64,000 nt of DNA, taken from the NCBI GenBank assembly GCA_017792465.1, contig CP051234.1, positions 870,606 through 934,605 on the forward strand. The letters run 5' to 3'. Below, piece by piece: positions 8,795 through 17,968 of the stretch. The stretch's first letter is position 1. Every line of letters starts with the position of its first letter. The translations under genes and the position numbers were made by a program. The notes under the pieces were generated by a model, which saw only the letters and a list, made by a program, of their open reading frames with translations, did no database searches and had not been told where the DNA came from. This DNA comes from Filomicrobium sp. (lineage in GTDB: Bacteria; Pseudomonadota; Alphaproteobacteria; Rhizobiales; Hyphomicrobiaceae).

Positions 8795-9268
8795 ATGGCC
8801 AAGGTCCAGTCTGTTCCTTCTGATCAGAGCCCTATGGTGCCGCAGATCACTGTCAAGAATGCTCCAAAGGCGATCGACTTCTACAAGAAGGCGTTCGGTG
8901 CACAAGAGGCGTTTCGGCTCGTGGAATCTGGTAGCGGTAAGGTTGGCCACGCCGAGCTTCGCGTCGAAGGGGCCCTGTTCTCACTCAACGACGAGTATCC
9001 TGACTGGGGCTGACTCAGCCCCCTGACGATAGGTGGCTCTCCCATGCGCTTGCAGCTTTATGTGCCTGACGTCGATGCGGCGGTACAGCGCGCCGTTTCT
9101 GCCGGCGCAACAATCGTCCGTCCGGCACACAATGAATTCTATGGCGACAGAACCGCCACTATCGCGGATCCTTTCGGCTACCAGTGGAGTCTCTCCACTC
9201 GGATCGAGAATGTCTCGCCCGCCGAGATGCAGGCGCGTTGGGATCGCATGATGGCCGGACACAAATAG
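8795..9268 (+). pseudogene. VOC (glyoxalase/PhnB-like) protein interrupted by an in-frame TGA
   Basis: A vicinal-oxygen-chelate family protein of about 157 residues, read in one frame except for a TGA at 9011-9013. The first part (to DEYPDWG) holds the first beta-alpha-beta-beta-beta unit, with ITVKNAPKAIDFYKKAFGA. After the stop the same frame continues LSPLTIGGSPMRLQLYVPD and then YGDRTATIADPFGYQW, the typical second half. Intact relatives usually read WGALSP or similar where the stop now sits. The TGA lies in a perfect palindrome (9006-9022, GGGGCTGA-C-TCAGCCCC). Translation could restart at the ATG at 9044, giving a half-protein, but function is doubtful. Located opposite the TetR gene that probably controlled it. 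Confidence 0.8.
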
Positions 9269-9642
9269 GCTTCATTCAGCGAACGTCTTGGCACGTTCGC
9301 TTCCGCTTACAGATCACGTTGCTTCGTCTGCATCTGGCCCGTCACGTCGATCGACTGTCCTTCAGCCCAGTTACGCTTTTAAGGGTATCGCGTCGGTGGA
9401 CCTGCTTTACGACAAGGATGGTGATGTCATTGGGCCATACACATTCCGGGAGCTTTCGCCGCATCCGCGTTTGGCCCATCCATACAGATTGATCAGCATC
9501 TAGACACGCTTGCCTGCATCGCTAGATCCGGCAGATGATATTCGTCGGACGAAAAGTGTTTTGTATCCTGTTGGCAACCAAGTCTGCTATCGCCAAGTTT
9601 AGGATCGGTGACTATCGAACGACATGACGGTGGAGAGTGCCG
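9269..9642. other. Intergenic region, no gene seen
   Basis: Short open frames here show no family resemblance or usable ribosome site. A GGTGGAG ribosome site at 9629-9635 belongs to the next gene. Confidence 0.5.
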
Positions 9643-10533
9643 ATGCGATCTATGGCCCTGTGCCTATTTTCCATTTCCTCTATGGCGTTACTGTTCACAT
9701 CCTCAATAGGGATGGGACAATCTAATTCGGAGACAGCCCGACGGGAGATAATTGCGTTGGGCCAGGGGATTTATCGCTTCCGTGATAACAAACACTTCTC
9801 GATTTTTATTGTCGGCAGGAAATCGGTTTTGATGACCGACCCAATAAACCGAGATGCGGCGGCATGGCTTCGCGGCGAAATTCGGCGGCGTTTCGGTGAC
9901 CTTCCTGTCGCTTATGTCGTCTATAGCCACAACCATTGGGACCACGTCAGCGGCGGCGAAGTCTTCGCGGACCCTGGAACGCGCTTCATTGCACATGAGA
10001 TGGCGGCTTCAGACCTTGTGCGCAATAATGCTCCTACGCGCCTACCGGATCTTACTTTCTCTGATCGAATGACGATCGACTTCGAAGGGCGCGCAATCGA
10101 ACTCGCGTATTGGGGACCGAACAACGGCGCTGGAAATATCTCTCTGTTCGTGCCGGACGCGCGTCAGTTGTTTGTCGTCGACTGGATTGTTTTAAAGCGC
10201 CTGCCTTGGAGAGAAATGTACCACTACGATCTCGACGGCATGATCTCATCGATAGAAGAGGTGCTAAAGCTGGATTTTGAAAAGGTCGCGCCCGGGCACA
10301 GCGTTGTTGGAACTCGCGCCGATGTGGAAGAAACTCTCGATTACCTGAGAACGTTGCGCCAAAAAGTGCTCGATGGCATGAACGATGGCCGGAGCCTCGA
10401 AGAGCTTCAGCGCACAATCAAGCTCGATCGCTTCTCGCATTTTGCAATGTACGACGAGTGGCTCCCTCTGAACATCAAGGGAGCCTGGAATCAACTGTCC
10501 CAGACATCCGGCCGGTTCGGTCAGGACAGGTGA
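9643..10533 (+). CDS. Exported metallo-beta-lactamase-fold hydrolase
   Basis: MBL-fold metal hydrolase, 296 residues, with an N-terminal signal peptide (MRSMALCLFSISSMALLF) predicting a periplasmic place. The metal motif is HNHWDH in YSHNHWDHVSGG; further ligands are the Asp in FVVDWIV and the His in VAPGHSVVG. ATG at 9643 is favoured because GGAG lies 7 bases ahead; a GTG at 9637 in frame is too close to that site. Its overall build resembles exported class B3 or quinoprotein-relay-type MBL proteins, but the substrate is unknown. It stands alone between intergenic stretches. Confidence 0.85.
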   Translation: MRSMALCLFSISSMALLFTSSIGMGQSNSETARREIIALGQGIYRFRDNKHFSIFIVGRKSVLMTDPINRDAAAWLRGEIRRRFGDLPVAYVVYSHNHWDHVSGGEVFADPGTRFIAHEMAASDLVRNNAPTRLPDLTFSDRMTIDFEGRAIELAYWGPNNGAGNISLFVPDARQLFVVDWIVLKRLPWREMYHYDLDGMISSIEEVLKLDFEKVAPGHSVVGTRADVEETLDYLRTLRQKVLDGMNDGRSLEELQRTIKLDRFSHFAMYDEWLPLNIKGAWNQLSQTSGRFGQDR

Positions 10534-10814
10534 AGCAGGGAAACTAATACTCCTCGAAGACACTGCACTTCCGCTGATGGCCCGACGCTGACGTCCGACA
10601 GTCGCTGTGCGATGTCTGTGTTTGAGGGAGAAGCTGACCTGATGGCAAAGCTCGCCAATTGACGCGACTAACCCTGACCGGTCATGAACCGCGAGAGACG
10701 GACAGGGTGTCGGCCCAGGGTTAGAAGCTCCACCAAAGCAGACATGCCGGCGAGGCGACCGATCTTGGGCGTTTCCATTTGCTGCCCTGGCGCAGCCAAA
10801 ACTTTTGTCGACGC

Positions 10815-13470
10815 TTAGAATGGCAGCGAGAATTTTACAGAACCCGTATGGCGACGCGTGAGGTCGCCGTAGGCGCCGTCATAGCGCAGGCGCAGAGCCA
10901 CGTCGGCCTCACCGACGAGATCGACGCCCGCCGAGAAGGTGCCCACGAGTTCATCGGCCTGCGATAGGACGGTGAAGTCGGAGCCGGGAACGGCTGCGAA
11001 GCTTGCGGTCGTCGTGAACTCGTCCTCGCTCTGCCAGCGTAGGCCGCCACGGAGGTAAGGCCGGGCCACGGCGCCTTGCCAGATCGGTATCTGAGTGCCG
11101 AGTTCGACGAACGGCGCGACGGTGAAAATGGTCTCATCGTTCTCGGCAACCTGCAATGCGATGCCGCCGCCAGCCTGCTCAGTGTAGGCATCGCGTGCCA
11201 AGTAGGAGACGGCGAGGTCGACTTGCGGTTTCAGGTAGAAGCGGCCGCGTTCGAGCAAATAGGCGGCGGTGAGGCGGCCGGTGAAGAAGCTGGTGTCGTA
11301 CTCGCTGCGGGCGCGCTGCCAGAAGTTGCCGATCGCGACATCACGCATCCCGTCATACCATCCGTGGCCGCCAGAAATACCGGCTGCCAGAAGCAACGGG
11401 CCGGGGTTGTACTTGACGACCCCGCCGAGGTGGAGCTGGTCGCCTTCGGTGCTGGCGCTACTCGATGTTTGCAGGTCGGATGATGCGTAACCGATACCGC
11501 CGCCGAGGCGCCAGGGGCCTCCGAGGTTGACCTGGACGCCGGCTGAGAACATCGTCGACTTGTCGTCATAGGACGCGCCGGTGTCGCCGCCGTCGTTGGA
11601 AAGCTTACTTGCTTCGGCGCGTGCCCAAAGACACTGGCCCTCGCGGATGATGGCGTTGGCTTCACCGTCGCCGTTGACCCGGCAGGACAGCATGTGGCTT
11701 CCAAAATTTGCGCCATTGACGAGCGTTGAGCCGAAGTTGCCGCCGTCGCCCAAGGGCGACAATTGCGTTAGAGCGTTGCCGAGGCCGTTCATGGACTGCA
11801 ACTGCATGAGCGGGTTCATGAACGCGAGTGTGTTGCCATGGCCGAACATGATGTTCAGCACGCCACCGACATTGTTCTGGTTTTGGTTGAAACCGTTGAA
11901 GTTCGGCTGTTGGCTACTGCCGCCATCGGTTCCGAGGAAATTCACTGTGGCTACGACGTCGAGTGTGTTCGCATCCGGTTGGTTGAGTTCATAATCGACT
12001 GCCGCGCTATCCTGGGCGGCTATGCCGTTATCGGTTATGCCACCGCTTGCGGTGAGGATGGTGAATGTTCGGGTCATGCCGGCGTTCGCCCGCACTGACG
12101 ACGACGGGAAGGAAATCGGGTTGACGACGACGGCGCCTGCCAGATTGGCGGTGCCGATGACATCGAGACGATCGGACTGCGGCGTTGCCCAGTCGGCGTC
12201 GACCCGGAAGCGGCCGGTTGATGTCTGAACAAAACTGCCCGATACAGCCGTTGTCTGAACCGTCCCTGTTCCACCCGGCGAGAGCGTGCCTGCGTTGTTG
12301 AAGGTGCCGGCGTTTGCGAATGAAACAGTTGATCCGCTTTTGAATATGCCGCTGGCCTTGTTGTCGAGCAGTTCGGAACTGCTGCCTTCCAAGCTGACAT
12401 TGCCCGTCAGGGTGCCAGAGTTATTCAGCGTGACGTCCGCACCTATCAGCCTCGCAGCGTTTCCGGAGAGCGCACTCAACGTGCCAGCGTTGTTGAGCGC
12501 AACGGTCGTGCCGCGTGCGTAGACGCCGAGCCCGTTACCGGAACCGCCCTGGACCATGCCGGAGGCGAGGTTGTCGATCGTAATGTTACCTCTGCTACCG
12601 CCGCCGCCGCCGGCGCCGCCCGTGCTAAGAGCAAAGATCCCGTGACCGTCGGCTCCATTGACGATAATCTGGCCGGCGTTCGAGACAGAAATGTTGCCGC
12701 CATTTCCGCCTTGGCCGCGGCCGGAGTATTTGGAATGGCCGCCAGAACCACCTGTGCTCGTGGCGTGGATGCCATTGGCAGACGTGCCTGTGGTCTCAAT
12801 TCGCCCCGTATTTGAAATCGTTATGGCGCCACCAGCACCGCCGACTTGGCCCGTAGTGTATTTCCGGTAGCCGCCGTCGCCCCCCCTTGCTGTTGGCACG
12901 TATGCCGTGAGAGCTATTGCCGGTCGTGGTGACGTATCCGGAGTTGGAGATGGTGATGCCGCCGCCAGCGGTACCCGCCCTATAATATTCTTGTCTGCCG
13001 GTGCTGTCTGCATTGATCCCGATCGAAGAATTCGCCGAGGTATTGATGGCGCCGGAGTTCGTGATAGAGATCGCACCACCAGCTTCTGAATGACTGGTTG
13101 AAAGCCTAAAGACGCTGATACCGGACGCAGACGCTCCAGTTGTCGCGAAGTCGCCGCTGTTGGTGAGCTGAACGTCATCGTTTCCATAGAAGCCCTGATA
13201 GATGTCGACCCCGTGTTCGCCGCCAACCGATGTGTCTGGAACGTTGGTGCAGGTGATGATGACGAGTCCGGGTGTTGTCGAGTCCTTGGTGCACCCTGGA
13301 GGGTCAAGTACAAAAGCCTGGGCAGGCGAGACTTGAGAGAGATCGACGACACCACAGGTCAGCGCTATGGCAGCCACCGAAGCGTTCAGAAGTGGACTTT
13401 TGCGAGTCACTGCATTTCTTTTGCGGAGAAGTGCGCGCTCGCGCCGGCGTGCCTTGCGGTTCAATGACAT
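10815..13470 (-). CDS. Autotransporter with C-terminal beta-domain, frame broken at a G7 tract
   Basis: Type Va secreted adhesin-like protein of about 885 residues. ATG at 13470 starts a basic, extended signal region (MSLNRKARRRERALLRKRN then a hydrophobic stretch ending SPAQAFV). The passenger is made of short repeats of the form GGAITISNTGRI with Gly- and Asn-rich turns, as in beta-helical adhesins. The last 280 residues are an autotransporter barrel ending in the required aromatic residue (VKFSLPF). The signal peptide is in one frame and passenger plus barrel in another; the switch falls at seven G (12880-12886 on the plus strand are C). With six G the protein would read on as SKGGDGGYRKY. 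The gene is therefore off as sequenced: decay, sequencing error or phase variation. Confidence 0.82.
12880..12886 (-). repeat. Homopolymer G7 tract (C7 on plus strand) at the autotransporter frameshift
   Basis: Seven identical bases lie exactly where the reading frame of the signal peptide and that of the passenger domain must be joined. Loss of one base restores a single open frame of about 885 codons. Confidence 0.85.
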
Positions 13471-13741
13471 TCCGTGTCGTCCTCACCCGGGTTGGTGCGT
13501 GTTGAATTTCTTTGTGGACGCACGAAGGGCGCAGATCGAATGAGCCGCGCTTTTCGTCAACAGGATTACGAGCATCGCCCGGCGAGTACCGCAGGTAAGA
13601 CGCATTGCTTCAGGTTTGAAGATAGGCCGATTCGCCCAATCCGTACTCAGACCATCACTGTGCAGATGCAGGCCTTGAGGGAAGAGAGGACGAGCTGTTG
13701 TGCCGTGAGCACAGTGGATGTCAGCGCTGCACGTTCGCCGG

Positions 13742-14983
13742 CTAGCAGCGCCGGCTAGCGCCAGATATTTCCAACGGATCCGACGGCGTGTCGATTGTAA
13801 TGAACTCTTGAAGTTCTGTCGTACCTGGCCCGATCGTTAATGGATTCTTCTCACCTGGCAGGACGCAAACGTCAAAGAGTTCCGACATGCTGCCGTCGAA
13901 GCGCAACCATTGCGCGACATCCCCGGAAGAGAGATTTATCACCTGCACCCCGCACCATGCATCCGCATCCTTGGCATCCAGCGTTTCGCCCAAGGCGAGT
14001 CCGTCGAAACGCTTGATACGCGGCTTTGACAATGTGACGAATGCATAGCCGTTGTGAAAAGAAAGGCCGCGCAAGAAGCCCGGACAGAACGTCAACGGCT
14101 CAAAAGACTTCGTCTTCGGCTCGACAAACCCGAGTTCGCCAGTGCCCGAATTCAGAACCCAGAGACGGCCATCATACCAGCGGGGTGAATGCGGCATCGA
14201 TAGACCCTGAGCAACGATCTCATCGGTCTGGATATCGATGATTACGCCGCCATCCCGGCGCCGGTCGCGCCAGCCGTCGATGACGTCCGAGCGACAAACC
14301 GCCGAAGCATACTTTGGCTCGCCGTCAACCATCGCCAATCCGTTAAGGTGGCAGCGGTCTTCCGGTGCCAGTTTGGAAATGAAGCGCGGCTTCCAGATTG
14401 GCTTGAACGAATGCGTGATGCTCGGTTCGCAAAGGCATGAATAGGACGTGTTGATGAAAACCATAACGCCGTTCTTGCGGACACCTAGTTCGTGAATGTC
14501 GATGGAACCGGTTACCTGGAAATTGCGCGGGACGTAGAGCCTGTCGTGGACGCTGTTGACGAGTTGCCCTGGCGAGAGCACGTTTTCGAGGCGGACAACT
14601 TCGGTGAGCGTGCCGAGATAAATTCGGTCTTGATTGCCAACGAGGCCCATCGCCTGAGGATAGCGGGCCTCATGCAACGCCAGCTTGCCGTCATCCGCGT
14701 GCCCGAGCAGGTACAGTCCTCCAGACTGATAGGAGGTGAAGGCCACCGATATGTTCTGGCTTGCTAAGAAGTTGGCAAGGCCCCGTGAGAACGAAATTTC
14801 TGACTCGGATACCGACGGGGCAACCGGTTCACCAGACTCATCGGTCTGGCCGCCCGTTTCAGTCTGAGAAGGTTGGCCCTGCGTTTCCGTCATCTCTGTG
14901 CTCGATTCTGGTTTTGCGGCAGAATAGGCGATGTTGTGCGACTCACCCAAAAAAGCGGCGTTCGCAAATATCACTTGTTGCAT
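13742..14983 (-). CDS. TIGR03032-family protein
   Basis: Protein of 413 residues in the TIGR03032 family, whose function is not established. After a low-complexity, acidic N-terminal 60 residues rich in Gln, Glu, Ser and Thr, the body starts at FSRGLANFLASQNISVAFTS and shows repeating sheet-like blocks (YLLGHADDGKLALHEARYPQ, GVMVFINTSYSCLCEP, MPHSPRWYDGRLWVLNSGTG) that suggest a beta-propeller. HSPRWYDGRLWVLNSGTGELG is the most family-specific stretch. The start is uncertain: ATG at 14893 in the same frame is also possible. A GNAT-like gene follows upstream on the same strand 72 bp away. A direct repeat of GCCGGCTAGC at about 13737-13759 spans the stop codon. Confidence 0.75.
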   Translation of the reverse strand: MQQVIFANAAFLGESHNIAYSAAKPESSTEMTETQGQPSQTETGGQTDESGEPVAPSVSESEISFSRGLANFLASQNISVAFTSYQSGGLYLLGHADDGKLALHEARYPQAMGLVGNQDRIYLGTLTEVVRLENVLSPGQLVNSVHDRLYVPRNFQVTGSIDIHELGVRKNGVMVFINTSYSCLCEPSITHSFKPIWKPRFISKLAPEDRCHLNGLAMVDGEPKYASAVCRSDVIDGWRDRRRDGGVIIDIQTDEIVAQGLSMPHSPRWYDGRLWVLNSGTGELGFVEPKTKSFEPLTFCPGFLRGLSFHNGYAFVTLSKPRIKRFDGLALGETLDAKDADAWCGVQVINLSSGDVAQWLRFDGSMSELFDVCVLPGEKNPLTIGPGTTELQEFITIDTPSDPLEISGASRRC

Positions 14984-15055
14984 AACTCACTCAACGCCCG
15001 ATACCACGCGCCGCTGTGGAAACAGCATGCGGTCCCGGCTGCGGTGCATCTCAAG

Positions 15056-15577
15056 CTAAGAGCGCGAATCCGCCAGTCTTCGGTGGGGGCCATCCCAGAA
15101 TAGAGGGTAGACCCAGCAGGATTGTGCGTACTGGTCATGGCCCAGGAGTTTGAAACCGTTCGCTTCGAACACCCGGTTGACGACGCCCCTGCGCATGAAT
15201 TTGCGGTTTTCGGTAACGAAGGCAACGTGCGAGGGCCTTCCGTTCACGCTTGCGTTTTCCAGCGCGGCACAGGCGGTGAAGAACAGCGACAAAAACAGAA
15301 GCGGTTTGCGTTGCCGCGGATCTATGAACGTGCGGTACATGTAGACTTCGAGCTGTCCGTCTCCTCGCTGAATCGTGTCGCGATATGCTGTGCCGACTCC
15401 GGCGAGCTTGCCAGTGGATTCATGGACGACTGCCGCCAACTCCCTTGCGCGCCGGTGGCGTTCGTCGGCGCTTGGGACGACCCCGTTTTCTTCCCAGAAC
15501 CGCGATGCTTCGAGCGCAAGTTCGGGCGTGACGCGGCCGTAGACCTGTTCATGGACGTAGTCGAGACGCGTCGTCAT
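15056..15577 (-). CDS. Hypothetical protein with GNAT acetyltransferase-like layout
   Basis: 173 residues from ATG at 15577. The order of segments fits the GNAT fold: helix, then strands ELAAVVHESTGKLAGVGTA and LEVYMYRTFIDPRQRK, a long hydrophobic helix (LLFLSLFFTACAALENA), a strand HVAFVTENRKFM and a helix ending VFEANGFKLLG. The NGFKLLG ending is common in GNAT enzymes. No substrate can be given. It lies upstream of the TIGR03032 gene on the same strand and may share its transcript. An earlier GTG at 15643 would lengthen it without adding a recognisable element. Confidence 0.5.
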   Translation of the reverse strand: MTTRLDYVHEQVYGRVTPELALEASRFWEENGVVPSADERHRRARELAAVVHESTGKLAGVGTAYRDTIQRGDGQLEVYMYRTFIDPRQRKPLLFLSLFFTACAALENASVNGRPSHVAFVTENRKFMRRGVVNRVFEANGFKLLGHDQYAQSCWVYPLFWDGPHRRLADSRS

Positions 15578-15921
15578 GCAATTGTTCTCGCCCAAAGCAC
15601 TCTGTGGAATTCCCCTGCCAATTGGAAACCAGAAGGCAACCACAAAACCGCAAACAAATCACGGTGTAAGCGTCCGTTGTGTGGAAAACGCCATACAGTT
15701 GACTAGATGTCTCAACGTCTCGTAGTGGCCCATGGCTGACTGCCAAAGCATGCTGGAAAAAGTCTGCTGATCGGGGAGTACCGGTCGTGCGCCACATTCA
15801 TGTCCGAAACCGAACGGCCTCGGGGCGTACCAGGAGCTTAGCTCGCCTTGAGTGACGGCTGCAGAAATTGCGGACGCGGAAAAGACCCTTTCGATAGAGC
15901 GGACGTTCGCAGATATCCGTC
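15578..15921. other. Intergenic region, no gene seen
   Basis: Open frames in this 344-bp stretch are short, on both strands, and match nothing I recognise. It lies in the same worn accessory patch as the allophanate-hydrolase remnant and the tRNA fragment. Confidence 0.45.
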
Positions 15922-16308
15922 TCAGCTGAACGCCAGTTGGTGCGTTGCGCAAATCTGACTTAAATATCGTCGAGCATCGCCGTAGGCTGTAATATCTTGC
16001 GCATTGCGAGTGCCAAACTCTTCGCAGAGGAAGCCGTTGACGCTCTCGCCGTCGTCAAGTTCGACCGGGCCGATGCCGAGCGGAGCGGGTATCCCGGCAA
16101 CAAACAAACCGAGTTTTCGAAAGAGTAAATGGCCTTTTTGCTCCGAAATGCTGAAGAGGGCACGAAGGTTGAAGAGGTGTGCCGGAAAGTTGACTATCCG
16201 CATGCGATCCGCGTCGACCAAGTGCCAGAGTTCGTATCCAAGGGTCTTTGGGACTGGGTGAGGGTCCGTTGAAGCGAGGATTTGGATCAGCTGAGGACCG
16301 CTAGCCAA
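15922..16308 (-). pseudogene. Remnant of allophanate hydrolase C-terminal domain
   Basis: The last 60 residues (LFVAGIPAPLGIGPVELDDG, then GFLCEE and DITAYGDARRYL) closely match the C-terminal domain of allophanate hydrolase (AtzF), where the usual text is FVAGIPAPLGIG followed by VKGFLCE and DITAFGGWRAYL. The N-terminal half does not follow the family well and the only start available is a TTG with no ribosome site. The large amidase domain is absent from the window. I read this as a decayed fragment, although a stand-alone domain protein cannot be excluded. Confidence 0.5.
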
Positions 16309-16425
16309 AACATCCGCGCGCTTGTACCGGCATTCGTCACATTGAGTGTAAGCTACTGTTCTATAACGCCGATCTTCGACGAAATTCTCCGGCTAACCCA
16401 TTGATAATGAAACGATTTTTATCAG

Positions 16426-16473
16426 CATCATAATCCACGTGTCGGGGTTCAAGTCCCTCCTCAGGTGGCACCG
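16426..16473 (+). other. 3' half of a tRNA-Met(CAU), probable attachment-site remnant
   Basis: The sequence from the anticodon loop (ATCATAA, with CAT at 16429-16431) through the anticodon 3' stem (TCCAC), variable loop GTGTC, T arm (GGGG-TTCAAGT-CCCTC) to GGCACC matches the 3' half of alphaproteobacterial elongator tRNA-Met, with one G fewer in the T stem. No 5' half precedes it. Such fragments, running from anticodon loop to 3' end, are typical att copies left by tRNA-targeting integrases. No integrase gene is visible in the window. Confidence 0.65.
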
Positions 16474-17133
16474 AGCCGAACTGAAGCTCCGAGATTGCGA
16501 AATCGCGCCGGTCCGGATGATTGGTCGGCGCTGTGCGTCTTCTTTGAGTCATGCTGCAGTAAATCGCTCATGACTAGAAAAAAGATACATGACGTTGATG
16601 ATTGCAGACTGTTACCGGCACCGCGTTGCGAAACACGCGATTTGTTCATATGGCCAGTTTATTGATAATTCGCGTCAGAAATAATCCTTGAGCCGAGATT
16701 CAACAAAAAAGAATCAAGTCCTTCTTTAATTCTATTTTCGCAGCCAATGAGCCTTTCCCGAACAAAGTATTGCCACCTCAATTTCATATCCTCTTTTGAA
16801 TAAAGCTGCTTGCGACCAGCACTTACACTTCGCGTGCCTCCATAGATATGCATCGCGCGCAGAGGGCTTCGTGCGAACCGAGCACATCGCGGCCAGTCGG
16901 CGCAACGGCCGGTGAGATAAGGCTCGCTGAATATTTTACTGTTTGTGCCCTCGGGCTCCATCTTCGCGGCCTCATCGGCATGCTGAGCGACCACCGAGGA
17001 TCAACACTCCCAAATGCTCTAATTGCGAAGACAATTTCTAGACAGCACGACGCAGATATCTGCGTGAGATTGAAATCGGGTTTTGGTGTGGCGGCATATT
17101 TTCCTGGTCCAGCAAAGGAGAAAGACCAAAGAG
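16474..17133. other. AT-richer intergenic region, no supported gene
   Basis: About 660 bp, partly of lower GC than its surroundings (around 16560-16830). A minus-strand frame at 16659-16994 has no recognisable family and no clear ribosome site. AAAGGAG at 17115-17120 is the ribosome site region of the YceI gene. Confidence 0.45.
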
Positions 17134-17853
17134 ATGGAAAATGCAGCTTTAATTCAGGGTCGTGTGCCTCGCGAAATACCTACGTCATTCAACCACGCGC
17201 CGACGCGCCAGAAGCGAATAGCGCCAGGACCAACACCCCCAATTCGAAACCGATTTCGAGCGATTGTTCCAATTGTGCTCGTCAACGGTTTAATCGCCGC
17301 CGCACCGCCGGCGCACGCCGACCGCTATGAATTCGATCCGCGGCGCACGGAGGTCCGCTTCTCCTACGTCATGGCCTTTGCGACGCAGCGCGGCCGGTTC
17401 ACGAAAGTGAAGGGCACGCTCGACTATGACGAAAATGCTCCTGAGAAAAGTAAGGTGCGGGCCTCAATTGCTGCGGCCAGTCTTTCGACCGGTGAAGCGA
17501 TTGTCGATAGCAAGCTCAAAGGGGCGGACTTTTTCAATGTGGAAGCTGCCCCCGTCATTTCGTTCAAAAGTCTGGACGTCAAAGCGCACTCAGCAACCAA
17601 GGCTGACGTTGCGGGCGAAATCACCGTCAACGGGATCACGCGTCCCGTCGTCTTAAAAGTTACGCTGGAACCCCACGACGATCCGGCGCTCAAGTTCGAT
17701 GTCGGGGCGCGGAAATTTTCAGCGACCACGAGAATCCAACGTAGCGCATTCAATATGACCTCCTATCAAGCCTTGGTCGAAGATGAGGTCAATCTGGAGA
17801 TCGAAGCCATCGTCCGTCCCAGAAAGCGCCGCCAGAAGCAAGCCGGACGCTGA
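17134..17853 (+). CDS. YceI-family periplasmic protein
   Basis: 239 residues; YceI proteins are lipocalin-like barrels that bind isoprenoid or other lipophilic molecules in the periplasm. After an unusually long 45-residue basic leader there is a hydrophobic signal segment (AIVPIVLVNGLIAAAPPAHA) and then the mature start DRYEFDPRRTEVRF. Conserved blocks follow: KVKGTLDYDENAPEKSKVRA, SIAAASLSTGEAIVDSKLKG, FNVEAAPVISFKS and EITVNGITRPVVL. A strong terminator lies 36 bp after the stop. The long leader suggests translation may start later, but no inner ATG was found before the signal. Role here is unknown; it faces the porin gene tail to tail. Confidence 0.88.
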   Translation: MENAALIQGRVPREIPTSFNHAPTRQKRIAPGPTPPIRNRFRAIVPIVLVNGLIAAAPPAHADRYEFDPRRTEVRFSYVMAFATQRGRFTKVKGTLDYDENAPEKSKVRASIAAASLSTGEAIVDSKLKGADFFNVEAAPVISFKSLDVKAHSATKADVAGEITVNGITRPVVLKVTLEPHDDPALKFDVGARKFSATTRIQRSAFNMTSYQALVEDEVNLEIEAIVRPRKRRQKQAGR

Positions 17854-17888
17854 TTTCGTCTTACCCAATTGCGAAACCATTTCAGTCA

Positions 17889-17928
17889 GCGCCCGCAACG
17901 CCGTCTTGGCAGCGGGCGCATTTTTTTT
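17889..17928 (+). terminator. Rho-independent terminator after YceI
   Basis: Stem GCGCCCGC/GCGGGCGC (17889-17896 and 17912-17919) followed by A and eight T (17921-17928). Ideal form for stopping plus-strand transcription between the convergent YceI and porin genes. Confidence 0.9.
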
Positions 17929-17968
17929 GACTAATACATATCCAGGAATGGTCTAGGCACCCGACCGC

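Noticed and set aside
9006-9022. Selenocysteine read-through at the TGA of the VOC gene
   Set aside because: A hairpin overlaps the TGA itself, whereas bacterial SECIS lies just after it; no Cys is fixed at this place in the family and no selenium gene is in the window.
9288-9503. 71-residue frame after the VOC gene
   Set aside because: No ribosome site or family; probably chance.
16659-16994. 111-residue minus-strand frame near the tRNA fragment
   Set aside because: No recognisable family, no good ribosome site, AT-rich surroundings.
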